From assembly GCA_040376705.1 (NCBI GenBank), contig JBEIQE010000002.1, positions 248,001 to 312,000 of the forward strand: a DNA stretch of 64,000 nucleotides, given 5' to 3'. The first letter of the stretch is position 1; the number at the start of each line of letters is the position of its first letter. Below, piece by piece: positions 52,298 through 60,802 of the stretch. Both the position numbers and the translations under genes were made by a program. Under the pieces are notes generated by a model that was not told where the DNA came from, did no database searches, and saw nothing but the letters and a program-made list of their open reading frames with translations. Source of the DNA: JBEIQE01 sp040376705. Its GTDB lineage: Bacteria; Pseudomonadota; Alphaproteobacteria; UBA2400.

Positions 52298-52951
52298 TCA
52301 AACAGTTAGCTGTCTTTGCTTGCCCAGTTTTTTGGCAGGGCTGAAATAGAACTCTGGCACCAGCTCCTGCACCACGCTCTTTTTAGAGTCGGCCAGCCGG
52401 TTCAGATCGAGCCGCACGAACGAGGGCTTGGTGAGTTTGGCGCGGGTTTGCGGCTGCATATCCAGCAGGCGATCGACCCCGTAAAGATGCTCGGCTGCAT
52501 CGAACAAGGCAGCCTGCAGCGCATAGGCCGGGCGTTTGCCATCGAGCGGGGTGGGGTTGATGCCGGTTACCGGCTCATTGAAATAGAGCACCGAGGCATA
52601 GGGTTTGCCGCTAAGGCGGTTATCAAAGCAATAGTAGCGCTCGGTATCGAGCATGTACTGCATCATGTTACGTACATCATAGGTTTTGGCTGGATGCGCG
52701 GTAGTAAACTCCTTCATCTCGAACAGGGCGGCTATCTGCTTGTTGCTATAAGGGCCTTTGCTGTCCAGCTCATCCTGACAGTGCACAGCACTGCGCGCAG
52801 CCAGGAGCGGCGCCATGCGGGCTATATCCGCTTTCATCTCGACCAGTGCTTTGGCAAACACTGCATCATCCTTTTGGGCAACAGCGGGCTGGGCCAGCGC
52901 GGTGAAGACCACGCTGGCTGCCACAACTGTGTTTTTACGAAGCGCGCTCAT
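52298..52951 (-). CDS. Secreted CFDK-domain paralogue 1
   Basis: A 217-residue exported protein (signal peptide VVAASVVFTALAQPAVAQ). One copy of the CFDK domain: early Cys in AVHCQDEL, then YYCFDNRLSG, SVLYFNEPVTGINPTPLDG, and a following helix. This resembles the front half of DUF6782-type putative metallopeptidases, but the HExxH helix is absent (QAALFDAAEHLYG). The start overlaps the stop region of paralogue 2. Confidence 0.65.
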   Translation of the reverse strand: MSALRKNTVVAASVVFTALAQPAVAQKDDAVFAKALVEMKADIARMAPLLAARSAVHCQDELDSKGPYSNKQIAALFEMKEFTTAHPAKTYDVRNMMQYMLDTERYYCFDNRLSGKPYASVLYFNEPVTGINPTPLDGKRPAYALQAALFDAAEHLYGVDRLLDMQPQTRAKLTKPSFVRLDLNRLADSKKSVVQELVPEFYFSPAKKLGKQRQLTV

Positions 52952-52952
52952 G

Positions 52953-53774
52953 TTAAATATACAGGCCTGTCCGTAAACCAGTAGGCTGGCGTACGGCAGG
53001 GGGAGCGGCTTCTTCGGCTGGTGCCTTGATGATCGGGTTTTCCATCAGGAAGCCAGCATCCTTTGATGGGCCATTGGTGGCCTGCTCGGGCACAGCCGGG
53101 TTGTAGAGGTAGACGAACGGTGTGCTGGCAATATAGCGGGCCTGAGCTACGGCCTGCTGCGCTTGCGGATGGCCCATGGCACTCAGCATCTGCGCAGCGG
53201 TGTTCACTTCATCAAACTGGTTGGCGCGTTTGGCCAGACCATTAAAGCCGAACAGAATGGCGGTTGAGGTGGCGCTGGGGTCTTTGGCGTCAACCGGCTT
53301 GGGTGTAAAGCCAAGTGTGGTGGCAGCAGGATAGATGATGCCGTAAATGCCATGGGTCTTGGCCACTTCGCCTGCCTCGGCAGGAATATTGGCAGCGGTC
53401 ATGTCCTTCACGCGCTTGTCAAAACAGATTGTCAGGTCGTTGCTGGCAACATGGGTAATAAGCCCGTGCACGGCCTCGAGTGTGAACTTGGGGTTCTTGT
53501 CCGGCATGCTGATCATGCCGCGCACCAATGCTGCTACATCGGCGTTGGTGTGTTCACCCTTGCTCTTATCGCCATCATACTTGGCATCACAGTATTTGTT
53601 GGTGCCTTCCTGAATCATGTCGGCGGCTTTGTTGATATCGGCGATCAGGTCGGCCTTGCTTGGGCCCTGAGGGGCTGAGGCGCCGGGCATGGGCGCATAC
53701 TGTGCGCCAGCATTGCCAGCCAGCATGGCGGTTGCAGCAATACCGGAAGCGATGAGTGAACGAATTGATTTCAT
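52953..53774 (-). CDS. Secreted CFDK-domain paralogue 2
   Basis: A 273-residue exported protein (signal peptide ending around GNAGAQYAPMPG). The CFDK domain: early Cys in NKYCDAKYDG, ICFDKRVKDM, IYPAATTLGFTPKPVDAK. More divergent than the others and its LNP motif is altered. The leader carries the shared ACAGGGAG. Co-transcribed with paralogue 1. Confidence 0.65.
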   Translation of the reverse strand: MKSIRSLIASGIAATAMLAGNAGAQYAPMPGASAPQGPSKADLIADINKAADMIQEGTNKYCDAKYDGDKSKGEHTNADVAALVRGMISMPDKNPKFTLEAVHGLITHVASNDLTICFDKRVKDMTAANIPAEAGEVAKTHGIYGIIYPAATTLGFTPKPVDAKDPSATSTAILFGFNGLAKRANQFDEVNTAAQMLSAMGHPQAQQAVAQARYIASTPFVYLYNPAVPEQATNGPSKDAGFLMENPIIKAPAEEAAPPAVRQPTGLRTGLYI

Positions 53775-53958
53775 GATTTGAGACTCCCTGTCTTTTTAGT
53801 TGTGAGGATGTGCGCTGCAAATGCAGCTGTGAGGCATTGCTGCCTTATGTGATGTAACTGACCCATGTAACGACCCTGTTTTTATTTTTATGCTTCTTGT
53901 TGATTCAGGCTTAGGCCCGTGCCTGCGCAATATCAAGTGGTGATTTGGCCCTTAAACG

Positions 53959-53982
53959 AAAAACCCCGCTGGTGAAGCGGGG
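53959..53982 (-). terminator. Rho-independent terminator downstream of paralogue 3
   Basis: A 7-base GC-rich stem (CCCCGCT with AGCGGGG) with a 5-base loop. On the minus strand it is followed by five T. It ends the paralogue 3 transcript, so paralogues 2 and 1 have their own promoter. Confidence 0.75.
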
Positions 53983-54021
53983 GAGTTCGCACATGTGTTT
54001 TGTTTTGGGTAATTTTATTAT

Positions 54022-54831
54022 TCAACCTAGAGAGTATCTTTCCGGCTGGCGGTAAGCGGCTTCGTTCATCCAGCGACGCTTTTCAGCTTCGGGATCAACC
54101 GGCTTCTTGAAATCAACCACCGGAGCGGGCGAGAGGTTTTGCGCGCCCCACTGGGTGACGTTAAAGTCGGACCGCAAGGTGCCAGCATGAATGGCAATGG
54201 TAATGGGCATTTGCGCGACCTGCTCAGGCACACCCCGGTTCCAGAAATTGAGCAGATGCTGCAGCGAGACTGAAAGCGCAGCCTGCTGGTAAAGCACCGG
54301 CTTATCAGTGTTAAGGGCTGTGGGGTTAAGCGCAATCACCTTATCGTTGATATAAAGCGCAGAGGCATATTCGCTACCCGAAAGGCGCTTATCAAAACAA
54401 ATGGCATAACCGCCTTTATCAGCCATGGCGAGCAGGGCCTTGGTGGGTGTGGTCATCCGCGGATAGTTCTTGATCACTTCATCGAGGCTGACCAGCTTTT
54501 CGATGTTGCGATTGCCCAAGGGGCCTTCCCGCGTGGTATCGAGCGGCGCAGCGCAGCGCTCGATGCTGCGTTTGGCGAGGCTGGCGATAGCGGCGGTGTG
54601 GTACTCATCCAGCTTCTTGAAGTCCTCTGGCGTGGGCCCGGCTTGGGCCGCCCGCGGCGAGGGGGCGATAAGAGTAAGCTGAGTTGGTGTAAGCGGTGAA
54701 ACTGCCGGCTGTGTAACCTCCAGGTCCTGCTTGGCGCAGGCGCTGGTGGACAATACAGTTGCAGTGGCGAGTGCAGCAAACGCTGCGCGCACCCCGCGAG
54801 AGGTTATTGTTTTGCTTCCCATTTTACGCAC
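54022..54831 (-). CDS. Secreted CFDK-domain paralogue 3
   Basis: A 269-residue exported protein with a possible lipobox (LSTSAC) in its N terminus. CFDK domain: early Cys in SIERCAAPLD, AICFDKRLSGSEYASALYIN, IALNPTALNTD, followed by a helix QQAALSVSLQHLL where DUF6782 enzymes have HExxH. The leader has AACAGGGAG 11 bases before the ATG. Confidence 0.68.
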   Translation of the reverse strand: MRKMGSKTITSRGVRAAFAALATATVLSTSACAKQDLEVTQPAVSPLTPTQLTLIAPSPRAAQAGPTPEDFKKLDEYHTAAIASLAKRSIERCAAPLDTTREGPLGNRNIEKLVSLDEVIKNYPRMTTPTKALLAMADKGGYAICFDKRLSGSEYASALYINDKVIALNPTALNTDKPVLYQQAALSVSLQHLLNFWNRGVPEQVAQMPITIAIHAGTLRSDFNVTQWGAQNLSPAPVVDFKKPVDPEAEKRRWMNEAAYRQPERYSLG

Positions 54832-54924
54832 TCCCTGTTTTGGCCCTCTTTGGAGCCTATTTTTTGTGCTGAATCGTTAATAGAACGTCGAATCAGAACG
54901 GTCAACAGGATTCGCTCTAAAACC

Positions 54925-55935
54925 TTACTGCAGTGCTGCGTTACGGTGCGGGGCAGGGGTTTTAATGGCGGGGGCTGGCGCGCTGTTGGTACGGATTCCG
55001 TAAGGCTGATCAAGCGCCTCGGCGGTTATCTTGCCACCAGCCAGTGCCTCTGCGTCCTGCTGTACCTTGGTGTAGGCGAGTAGCAGTACTTTCTGGAAGT
55101 CGTAGTCAGGCGGATTGGGCTTGAGCGCAATAATGCGGGCCTTGCCGTTATAAACCACCGCCAGATCATCGCTTTCGCGCAGGGATTTATCGAAGCACAC
55201 AGCATAGCCCCCGCTGTTTACCGCCTCGAGCAGGCCCATGACCTTGGGCTGGTTTTCAAACGCGGCATGTAACTGTGGCAGCCCGATGTTGAGGATGCGG
55301 TGGCCGCTGGCCTCGGGCGCATCGCGTTCTGGGCTGCAGGCATCAACCGAGCGGTGCTCGATCTCGCGCAGGAGGCGGAAGAGTTTATGCGGAGCCTCAG
55401 CGGGCAGGGCAGCGCTGGGCTTGGCGGCGTCGAGTACAATACCTTGCGGCTTCTCGAACTCCGCACGCTCAAGCTTGCCTTCGTTCACGCTGTTCCAGCC
55501 AGCCTTGAGGAAGGCGTAGGTCTGCAGCAGGGCCTTTTCCGCATCAACATCTGAAAGGGTGGGGTTGAGGGCGATCATGCGGGTTGCACCAGCGCTATAA
55601 ACAACGGCGGCTTCGGGTGCGCCCTTCAGCTTGTCGCTAAAACATATGCTGTAATGGGCGTTATTGGTTAGAGCCATGCTGGCAATCAGCTCGGTAAAGC
55701 TGACATTACCTTGCGCATCCGGCTTGGTGCTTACGGTGGGCGTGCTGAGCAGTGGCTTGCGCGCTGCGTTGCGGTTGCCGGTATCGAGAGTCTGATCGCA
55801 GTTGAGCAGCGAGCGCGCTTCAATTTCATTCGCCATACGGCCAGTAAAAATGCCCGGCCCATCGGCTGCGGCGCTGGCGCTAACGGGCAATGCAAGTGCA
55901 GCGAATGCGAGGGCTGCGATATTACTATGGTTCAT
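54925..55935 (-). CDS. Secreted CFDK-domain paralogue 4, two domain copies
   Basis: A 336-residue exported protein (signal peptide LAFAALALPVSASAAADG). It has two CFDK copies in tandem: SLLNCDQTLD ... SICFSDKLKG ... MIALNPTLSD, then RSVDACSPE ... AVCFDKSLRESDD ... IIALKPNPPD. No HExxH in either copy. First gene of the cluster, with a palindrome and ACAGGGAG in the leader. Confidence 0.68.
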   Translation of the reverse strand: MNHSNIAALAFAALALPVSASAAADGPGIFTGRMANEIEARSLLNCDQTLDTGNRNAARKPLLSTPTVSTKPDAQGNVSFTELIASMALTNNAHYSICFSDKLKGAPEAAVVYSAGATRMIALNPTLSDVDAEKALLQTYAFLKAGWNSVNEGKLERAEFEKPQGIVLDAAKPSAALPAEAPHKLFRLLREIEHRSVDACSPERDAPEASGHRILNIGLPQLHAAFENQPKVMGLLEAVNSGGYAVCFDKSLRESDDLAVVYNGKARIIALKPNPPDYDFQKVLLLAYTKVQQDAEALAGGKITAEALDQPYGIRTNSAPAPAIKTPAPHRNAALQ

Positions 55936-55944
55936 TTTTTATCT

Positions 55945-55961
55945 CCCTGTTTCACACAGGG
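55945..55961 (-). promoter_or_regulatory. RBS-overlapping hairpin of paralogue 4
   Basis: CCCTGT and ACAGGG form a 6-base stem with a 5-base loop. The 3' arm contains the AGGGAG ribosome-binding site of paralogue 4, so folding could hide it. Confidence 0.4.
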
Positions 55962-55998
55962 GTAGCATTACCGTTGCTCGGCGCAAGGGGGGATTGTG

Positions 55999-57240
55999 TT
56001 AAGGACGGGTCTGGCCGGTGCCATGCACAACATACTTGTAAGTGGTGAGCTGCTCGGCCCCCACTGGCCCGCGTGCATGTAAACGCCCGGTTGCTATGCC
56101 GATTTCGGCCCCGAAGCCAAACTCGCCGCCATCGGCAAACTGGGTACTGGCGTTGTGCAGCGCAATAGCGGAATCGACCTCGCGTAGGAAACGCGCAGCT
56201 ACTGCTTGATCCTCGGCGATAATCGCATCTGTATGGTGCGAGCCATAGTGCGCGATATGCGCCAGCGCTTCATCCGGGCTGTGCACTGTCTTCACCGCGA
56301 TAATGGCATCGAGGTATTCAGTCGCCCAATCCTGCTCAGTGGCCGGCTTCACGCGGGGGTCAGTTGCCTGAGCCATATCATCGCCGCGCACTTCGCAGCC
56401 TTTATCAATAAGCGCTGCCAGCAGGCGCGGGAGCAGGGGCGAGGTTTTATCAATCAGCAGCGTTTCAGCCGCGCCGCATACGCCTGTGCGGCGGAGCTTC
56501 GAGTTGATCAGCACGCTCTCGGCCATATCGGCCTCTGCCGAGGCATGCACATATACATGGTTGTTGCCCTCAAGATGCGCGAGTACCGGAACCCGGCTCT
56601 CGCTTTGCACTCTGGCGACGAGGCTCTTGCCCCCGCGCGGAATAATCACGTCTATCAAACCAGCCGCCGCCAGCATGTCGCCTACAGCGGCGCGGTCAGT
56701 CGTGGTGACCATGCTGATGGCCGCAAGTGGCAGGCCAGCTTCAGCGAGACCCATCTGCATGGCCTTGTGAATGGCTGTGGACGAATTAAAACTCTCGCTG
56801 CCCCCGCGCAGCAGGCAGGCGTTGCCCGCCCGCAGGCACAGGGCGCCCGCATCAGCAGTTACATTCGGGCGGCTCTCGTAAATGATGCCGATGGTGCCTA
56901 GCGGCACCGAGACGCGCTCAATCGTCATGCCATTCGGGCGGGTCCAGCTGGCCAGCTGCTTGCCCACAGGGTCGGGCAGATGAGCGATAATTTCAATTCC
57001 GGCCGCCATGGCCTCGATGCGTTTATCATCAAGCCTGAGGCGGTCCTGCATAGCGGGGGAGAGGCCGGTGGCGGCGGCCATATCCTGTACGTTGGCGGCC
57101 AGAATATCAGCTGCACGGGCGCGCAGGGCCTTGGCCATGGCCAGTAATGCTGCGGTTTTCTGGTCAGCACTGGTCAGGGCCAGCTGGTGTTGGGCGGCGC
57201 GGGCCTTGCGGGCGAGCTCGGCTATCTCGATATTCTGCAT
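55999..57240 (-). CDS. proA: Gamma-glutamyl phosphate reductase
   Basis: A 413-residue NADPH-dependent reductase of the aldehyde dehydrogenase superfamily, second step of proline synthesis. Motifs: PLGTIGIIYESRPNVTADA, LRGGSESFNSSTAI, and the catalytic Cys in LRRTGVCGAAETLLI. Separated from proB by five genes here, an unusual spacing for alphaproteobacteria. Confidence 0.93.
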   Translation of the reverse strand: MQNIEIAELARKARAAQHQLALTSADQKTAALLAMAKALRARAADILAANVQDMAAATGLSPAMQDRLRLDDKRIEAMAAGIEIIAHLPDPVGKQLASWTRPNGMTIERVSVPLGTIGIIYESRPNVTADAGALCLRAGNACLLRGGSESFNSSTAIHKAMQMGLAEAGLPLAAISMVTTTDRAAVGDMLAAAGLIDVIIPRGGKSLVARVQSESRVPVLAHLEGNNHVYVHASAEADMAESVLINSKLRRTGVCGAAETLLIDKTSPLLPRLLAALIDKGCEVRGDDMAQATDPRVKPATEQDWATEYLDAIIAVKTVHSPDEALAHIAHYGSHHTDAIIAEDQAVAARFLREVDSAIALHNASTQFADGGEFGFGAEIGIATGRLHARGPVGAEQLTTYKYVVHGTGQTRP

Positions 57241-57323
57241 ACTGACCTTATTCCGGAAGGCTGATTTTCTCTATTATGCGTGAAAATCAGTTCCGGGAAA
57301 GTCATTTAGCAGCAGGGGGCGGT

Positions 57324-58004
57324 TTACTGAATCACCTCAAGCCCGCAATAGCTGCGCAGCAGGGCGGCGTCTTTTACGCGCACGCTTGTCCGCTCAAAGA
57401 TCACACCCTTGGCCTTGAGCGCGGCGATTGAGCGCGAGAGACTCTCGGGCGTCATGCCAAGGCGCTGGGCGATAACGCGGCGCGGCTCATTCAGATCGCA
57501 GACAAACGAACCTGTCATGCTGGGGCTCAGGCTGAGGATGTAATGAGCTACCCGCTCATTTCCCTTCTGCAGCTTGAGCTGGCGTATCTGGTTGGTGAGT
57601 ATGCGCGTCTGGGTGGCCAGCTCGCGCAGCATGGGCAGCGACAGCTCGGGATGCTCGGTCAGCATCTGCTGAGCGTTCGTGAAGGGGATGGCCAGTGTTA
57701 CAACATCGGTATCTGCCACAGCCGATACCAGATAGGGGCGATGCAGAATGGCCGAGTTGAGGCCGAACAGGTGGCCTTTATGCACTGTATCAATAATTGT
57801 GGATTGGCCAGACTCCCTGAGGGCCGTAATCGATACAATCCCGTCGAGAAGAATATGGAAGGATGTACCGTCATCATACTGGTTGAAGATATTCTCTCCA
57901 GTACTATAGCGCTTGATAGTTCCAAGGCTGTTGAGGCGGCTGAGTGTTTCCGCACTGACCTCGCGTGAAAAATCGCAGTTCTGGATATTTAAGGCAGCAA
58001 GCAT
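57324..58004 (-). CDS. Crp/Fnr-family transcriptional regulator
   Basis: A 226-residue regulator: cyclic-nucleotide-binding-like sensory domain (about residues 10-125, e.g. SFHILLDGIVSITAL, GHLFGLNSAIL), a dimer helix (PMLRELATQTRILTNQIRQL), and a C-terminal helix-turn-helix with EPRRVIAQRLGMTPESLSRSI. It lacks the Cys cluster of FNR, so it is not an Fe-S oxygen sensor. Ligand unknown. Confidence 0.85.
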   Translation of the reverse strand: MLAALNIQNCDFSREVSAETLSRLNSLGTIKRYSTGENIFNQYDDGTSFHILLDGIVSITALRESGQSTIIDTVHKGHLFGLNSAILHRPYLVSAVADTDVVTLAIPFTNAQQMLTEHPELSLPMLRELATQTRILTNQIRQLKLQKGNERVAHYILSLSPSMTGSFVCDLNEPRRVIAQRLGMTPESLSRSIAALKAKGVIFERTSVRVKDAALLRSYCGLEVIQ

Positions 58005-58121
58005 GGTGGCGTTACTCCGTAGTTATCAGGTTACGGTAGGCGCATTGCAAAAGGTTACAAGGTAATACGACGGTAAGCTGCTCACCTATTAGGAATACAA
58101 ATCGCGCTGCGATTAGTTTAA

Positions 58122-58628
58122 TTACGCAATTGTGTATTTTTTATGCGTAATGGTAAGTCCGGCTGCACGCGCCTTATCAATTGTATCCTGCGTACCAGCA
58201 GAGTTGTTCACCTGATAGGCGAACAGGCTGTTGGCGGCGGCGATCACTGCCGAGTTGCGGTCGTAATAAGTAGCTTCATTGCATGCATGGTGGTGCATCT
58301 CGATGAAATGCTCAGGGTGGGCGCGCTTGACCTGACCGAGCTGGCTGACAAGGTTGTGCGCCTGTGTGAGCGTAATGATGCCGCGGCTACCCGCGTTGAG
58401 GTAATGCGCTGCGTAATACGATAGCGGCGTGGGGATGATGATTTTGAGCTGCTGGCAGGACGGGTCGTGCTTCAGGGCCTCGTCAGTCGCGATATAGTCA
58501 ACGCCCAAGGCGCCGCCGGTGACTATGCCATCGCCGCGCTGCAGAATGCGGGCCACATCGCCGCGCACATCTGCCTCTACCTGTTCGTTAGTCTTGCGCC
58601 AGCTGCCCGAAATTGCCGTCCATTCCAT
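58122..58628 (-). CDS. SLOG/DprA-like Rossmann protein
   Basis: A 168-residue protein with SLOG/DprA-like motifs: AISGSWRKTNEQVEADV at the start, GDGIVTGGALGVD (nucleotide loop) and YYDRNSAVIAAANSLFAYQVNNSAGTQ with an A-x-A end. SLOG domains bind nucleotides or their derivatives in defence and stress systems. No partner effector is adjacent except small exported genes, so function is unknown. Confidence 0.75.
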   Translation of the reverse strand: MEWTAISGSWRKTNEQVEADVRGDVARILQRGDGIVTGGALGVDYIATDEALKHDPSCQQLKIIIPTPLSYYAAHYLNAGSRGIITLTQAHNLVSQLGQVKRAHPEHFIEMHHHACNEATYYDRNSAVIAAANSLFAYQVNNSAGTQDTIDKARAAGLTITHKKYTIA

Positions 58629-58635
58629 GCTTTAC

Positions 58636-59037
58636 TCACTCCACAGGCGTATTCGCCTTTGCTTGCAGGCGCGCAATCAGCGCGTCGATGTTGCTGCCAT
58701 GGTCCGCCCCGAGGTCTTCGGGTGTCAGCTTCTGGCTAAGGCTGAGCGGCATATCCGTATCGTACAGCCATACATCGCCAGGGGTGAAAGTGAGCTTGCC
58801 ACAGGTGCCATATCCCCCATGGGTTTTACGCAAATTTTCGCCGATAGTCGGTGTGCCGCGTGACGACAGAACCTGCATTACGATAAAATCGGCCCCCACT
58901 TCAACAACTTTGCCAACAAAAAGCTCAGGCCGCCCTGCGGCTTTTTCGACCAGCGTGCGCGGGTCGTATACCGGACTGCATGCGAGAGCGGGAGTGGCTA
59001 AGACGAGCAGGGTGAGGCAAATGGCGAGGATGCGCAT
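58636..59037 (-). CDS. Exported hypothetical protein
   Basis: A 133-residue exported protein: signal peptide (LAICLTLLVLATPALA) and a first Cys in ACSPVYDP, then LFVGKVVEVGADFIVMQVL, resembling the start of a small beta-barrel. Two Cys. Family not recognised. Confidence 0.6.
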   Translation of the reverse strand: MRILAICLTLLVLATPALACSPVYDPRTLVEKAAGRPELFVGKVVEVGADFIVMQVLSSRGTPTIGENLRKTHGGYGTCGKLTFTPGDVWLYDTDMPLSLSQKLTPEDLGADHGSNIDALIARLQAKANTPVE

Positions 59038-59063
59038 GTTCTTTCCTTCGGTTAAGTTTGAGG

Positions 59064-59516
59064 TTATTCGTCTATTTTAGAGATTGAATCGATATGTATG
59101 ACCGTACCGCCCATAAAAATACGGTCGCATTTAGTATTGGCTTGTTCGTGTAGTGATATGCTTGTACTGCCAACTTGCCTGATTTCAATTTTACATTCTT
59201 TATATTCAGGTAAGTCATAGGCATCTTGCGTTATAGGCAGCGGAATAGCCGTCATAATGCCATTCTTTATAAAACCAACACCTTCGAAACCCGCAGTATG
59301 ACTGCAGCTGTTATATTCAATGCTTACAAGGTGAGGGCCACCTTCTAGATTTAGCGGGCCTCTTTTAATGCTTACATGTGCTTCTGCGTAGCCACTTATG
59401 TTGCCGCAAGGCTCAGTAGCTTTAAATGCATAAGTGCCTACAAAGTCATCACTTGCACTTGCCATCACCGGCCCTGCCATAAGCATCAGTGCAAGACAGG
59501 TGATGGCTATGCGCAT
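59064..59516 (-). CDS. Exported hypothetical protein, AT-rich
   Basis: A 150-residue exported protein: signal peptide (ITCLALMLMAGPVMASA), then a beta-rich domain with four Cys (ATEPCGNISGYAEAHVS, YNSCSHT, KECKIEIR, NTKCDRI). AT-rich with respect to proB. Family not recognised. Confidence 0.6.
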   Translation of the reverse strand: MRIAITCLALMLMAGPVMASASDDFVGTYAFKATEPCGNISGYAEAHVSIKRGPLNLEGGPHLVSIEYNSCSHTAGFEGVGFIKNGIMTAIPLPITQDAYDLPEYKECKIEIRQVGSTSISLHEQANTKCDRIFMGGTVIHIDSISKIDE

Positions 59517-59524
59517 AGAGGCTC

Positions 59525-60688
59525 CTAGCTGTGCAGGACCAAGTCGTCGCGGTGGATCATCACATCGCGCCCGCCCATATCGCCGAGCAGCTGATCAATC
59601 TCGGCGCTCTGGTGGCCTTTGATTTTGTCGGATTCTTCGCTTGAGTAAGTGGCGAGACCGCGGGCGATTTCCTTGCCTTCGGCCGTCTTCACCACCACCA
59701 CATCCCCGCGTTCGAAGGTACCTTCAACCTTGGTTACGCCTGCAGGCAGCAGGCTCTTGCCGCGTTGCAGGGCGGCCATCGCGCCTTCATCGATATGCAG
59801 CACACCTTGGGTGGCTACATGCGCAGCAATCCACTGTTTGCGCGCGGTTAGCGGTGTGCCTGCCGGAATAAACCACGTGCAGCGGTTATTATCGATATGC
59901 GAAAGCGGGTGCATGAGGCGGCCCAGCGCAATGGCCATGCGGCAACCCGCGTTCATGGCGATGCGCGCGGCCATGATTTTGGTAATCATGCCGCCGGAGG
60001 AGAAACCTGGGGGCGGCTTATCCGCCATCGCCTCGATATCGGGCGTAATCTCGGTTACGCGCTCAATCAGTTTGGCGGAGGGGTCTTTTTTGGGATCGGC
60101 TGTATACAGACCATCGATATCCGAGAGCAGCACCAGCGTATCGGCCGAGATCATCTGCGCCACGCGGGCGGCGAGACGGTCGTTATCGCCAAAGCGGATT
60201 TCTTCGGTCGCTACAGTATCGTTCTCGTTAATCAGCGGTACGGCACCCAAGCGTAAAAGCGTGTTGATGGTCGCTCTACCATTGAGGTGGCGTTGGCGCG
60301 CCTCGGTATCTTCGGGCGTGACCAGTACCTGCGCCACGGTAATGGCGTGGCGGGCGAGGGCTTCCTGCCAGGCATGCGCAAGGCGGATTTGCCCGGTGGC
60401 GGCGGCGGCCTGCTTCTCCTCGAGCTTCAGCGCGCGGCCCATGAGGCCCAAATGGCGGCGGCCGGTGGCCACAGCGCCTGAGGTGACGATCAGCACCTCT
60501 TGCCCGCGCGCCTTGAGCGCGGCGATGTCATCTGCAAAGGCATCCATCCATTCGCGGTTGAGGGTGCCCGAGGCATCGTCCACCAGCAGGGCCGAGCCGA
60601 CCTTGACGACCACGCGCCTTGCGGTGCGTAAGGTCTCGGTTGGGGCCGTGTGAACGGTAACGTCAGAGGTATCGAGTGGCTGGGTCAT
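59525..60688 (-). CDS. proB: Glutamate 5-kinase
   Basis: A 387-residue kinase, first step of proline synthesis. Amino-acid kinase domain: VVVKVGSALLVDD, VTSGAVATGRRHLG, NENDTVATEEIRFGDNDRLA, SDIDGLYTADPKK. C-terminal PUA domain from about residue 290. Complete. Confidence 0.94.
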   Translation of the reverse strand: MTQPLDTSDVTVHTAPTETLRTARRVVVKVGSALLVDDASGTLNREWMDAFADDIAALKARGQEVLIVTSGAVATGRRHLGLMGRALKLEEKQAAAATGQIRLAHAWQEALARHAITVAQVLVTPEDTEARQRHLNGRATINTLLRLGAVPLINENDTVATEEIRFGDNDRLAARVAQMISADTLVLLSDIDGLYTADPKKDPSAKLIERVTEITPDIEAMADKPPPGFSSGGMITKIMAARIAMNAGCRMAIALGRLMHPLSHIDNNRCTWFIPAGTPLTARKQWIAAHVATQGVLHIDEGAMAALQRGKSLLPAGVTKVEGTFERGDVVVVKTAEGKEIARGLATYSSEESDKIKGHQSAEIDQLLGDMGGRDVMIHRDDLVLHS

Positions 60689-60802
60689 GGGATAATATCA
60701 GCATAATTCTGCGGTTTCTCATAGTCATTATGGTTAATTGTTTCTTACCTTAGCGGCTCATAAACCAGTTTTTGTCATGCTTTGAAAATCGAGGAAAATT
60801 GC

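Noticed and set aside
59649..60653. Long plus-strand reading frame (334 codons) opposite proB
   Set aside because: Antisense to an unambiguous proB; Ser/Arg/Ala-rich translation without motifs.
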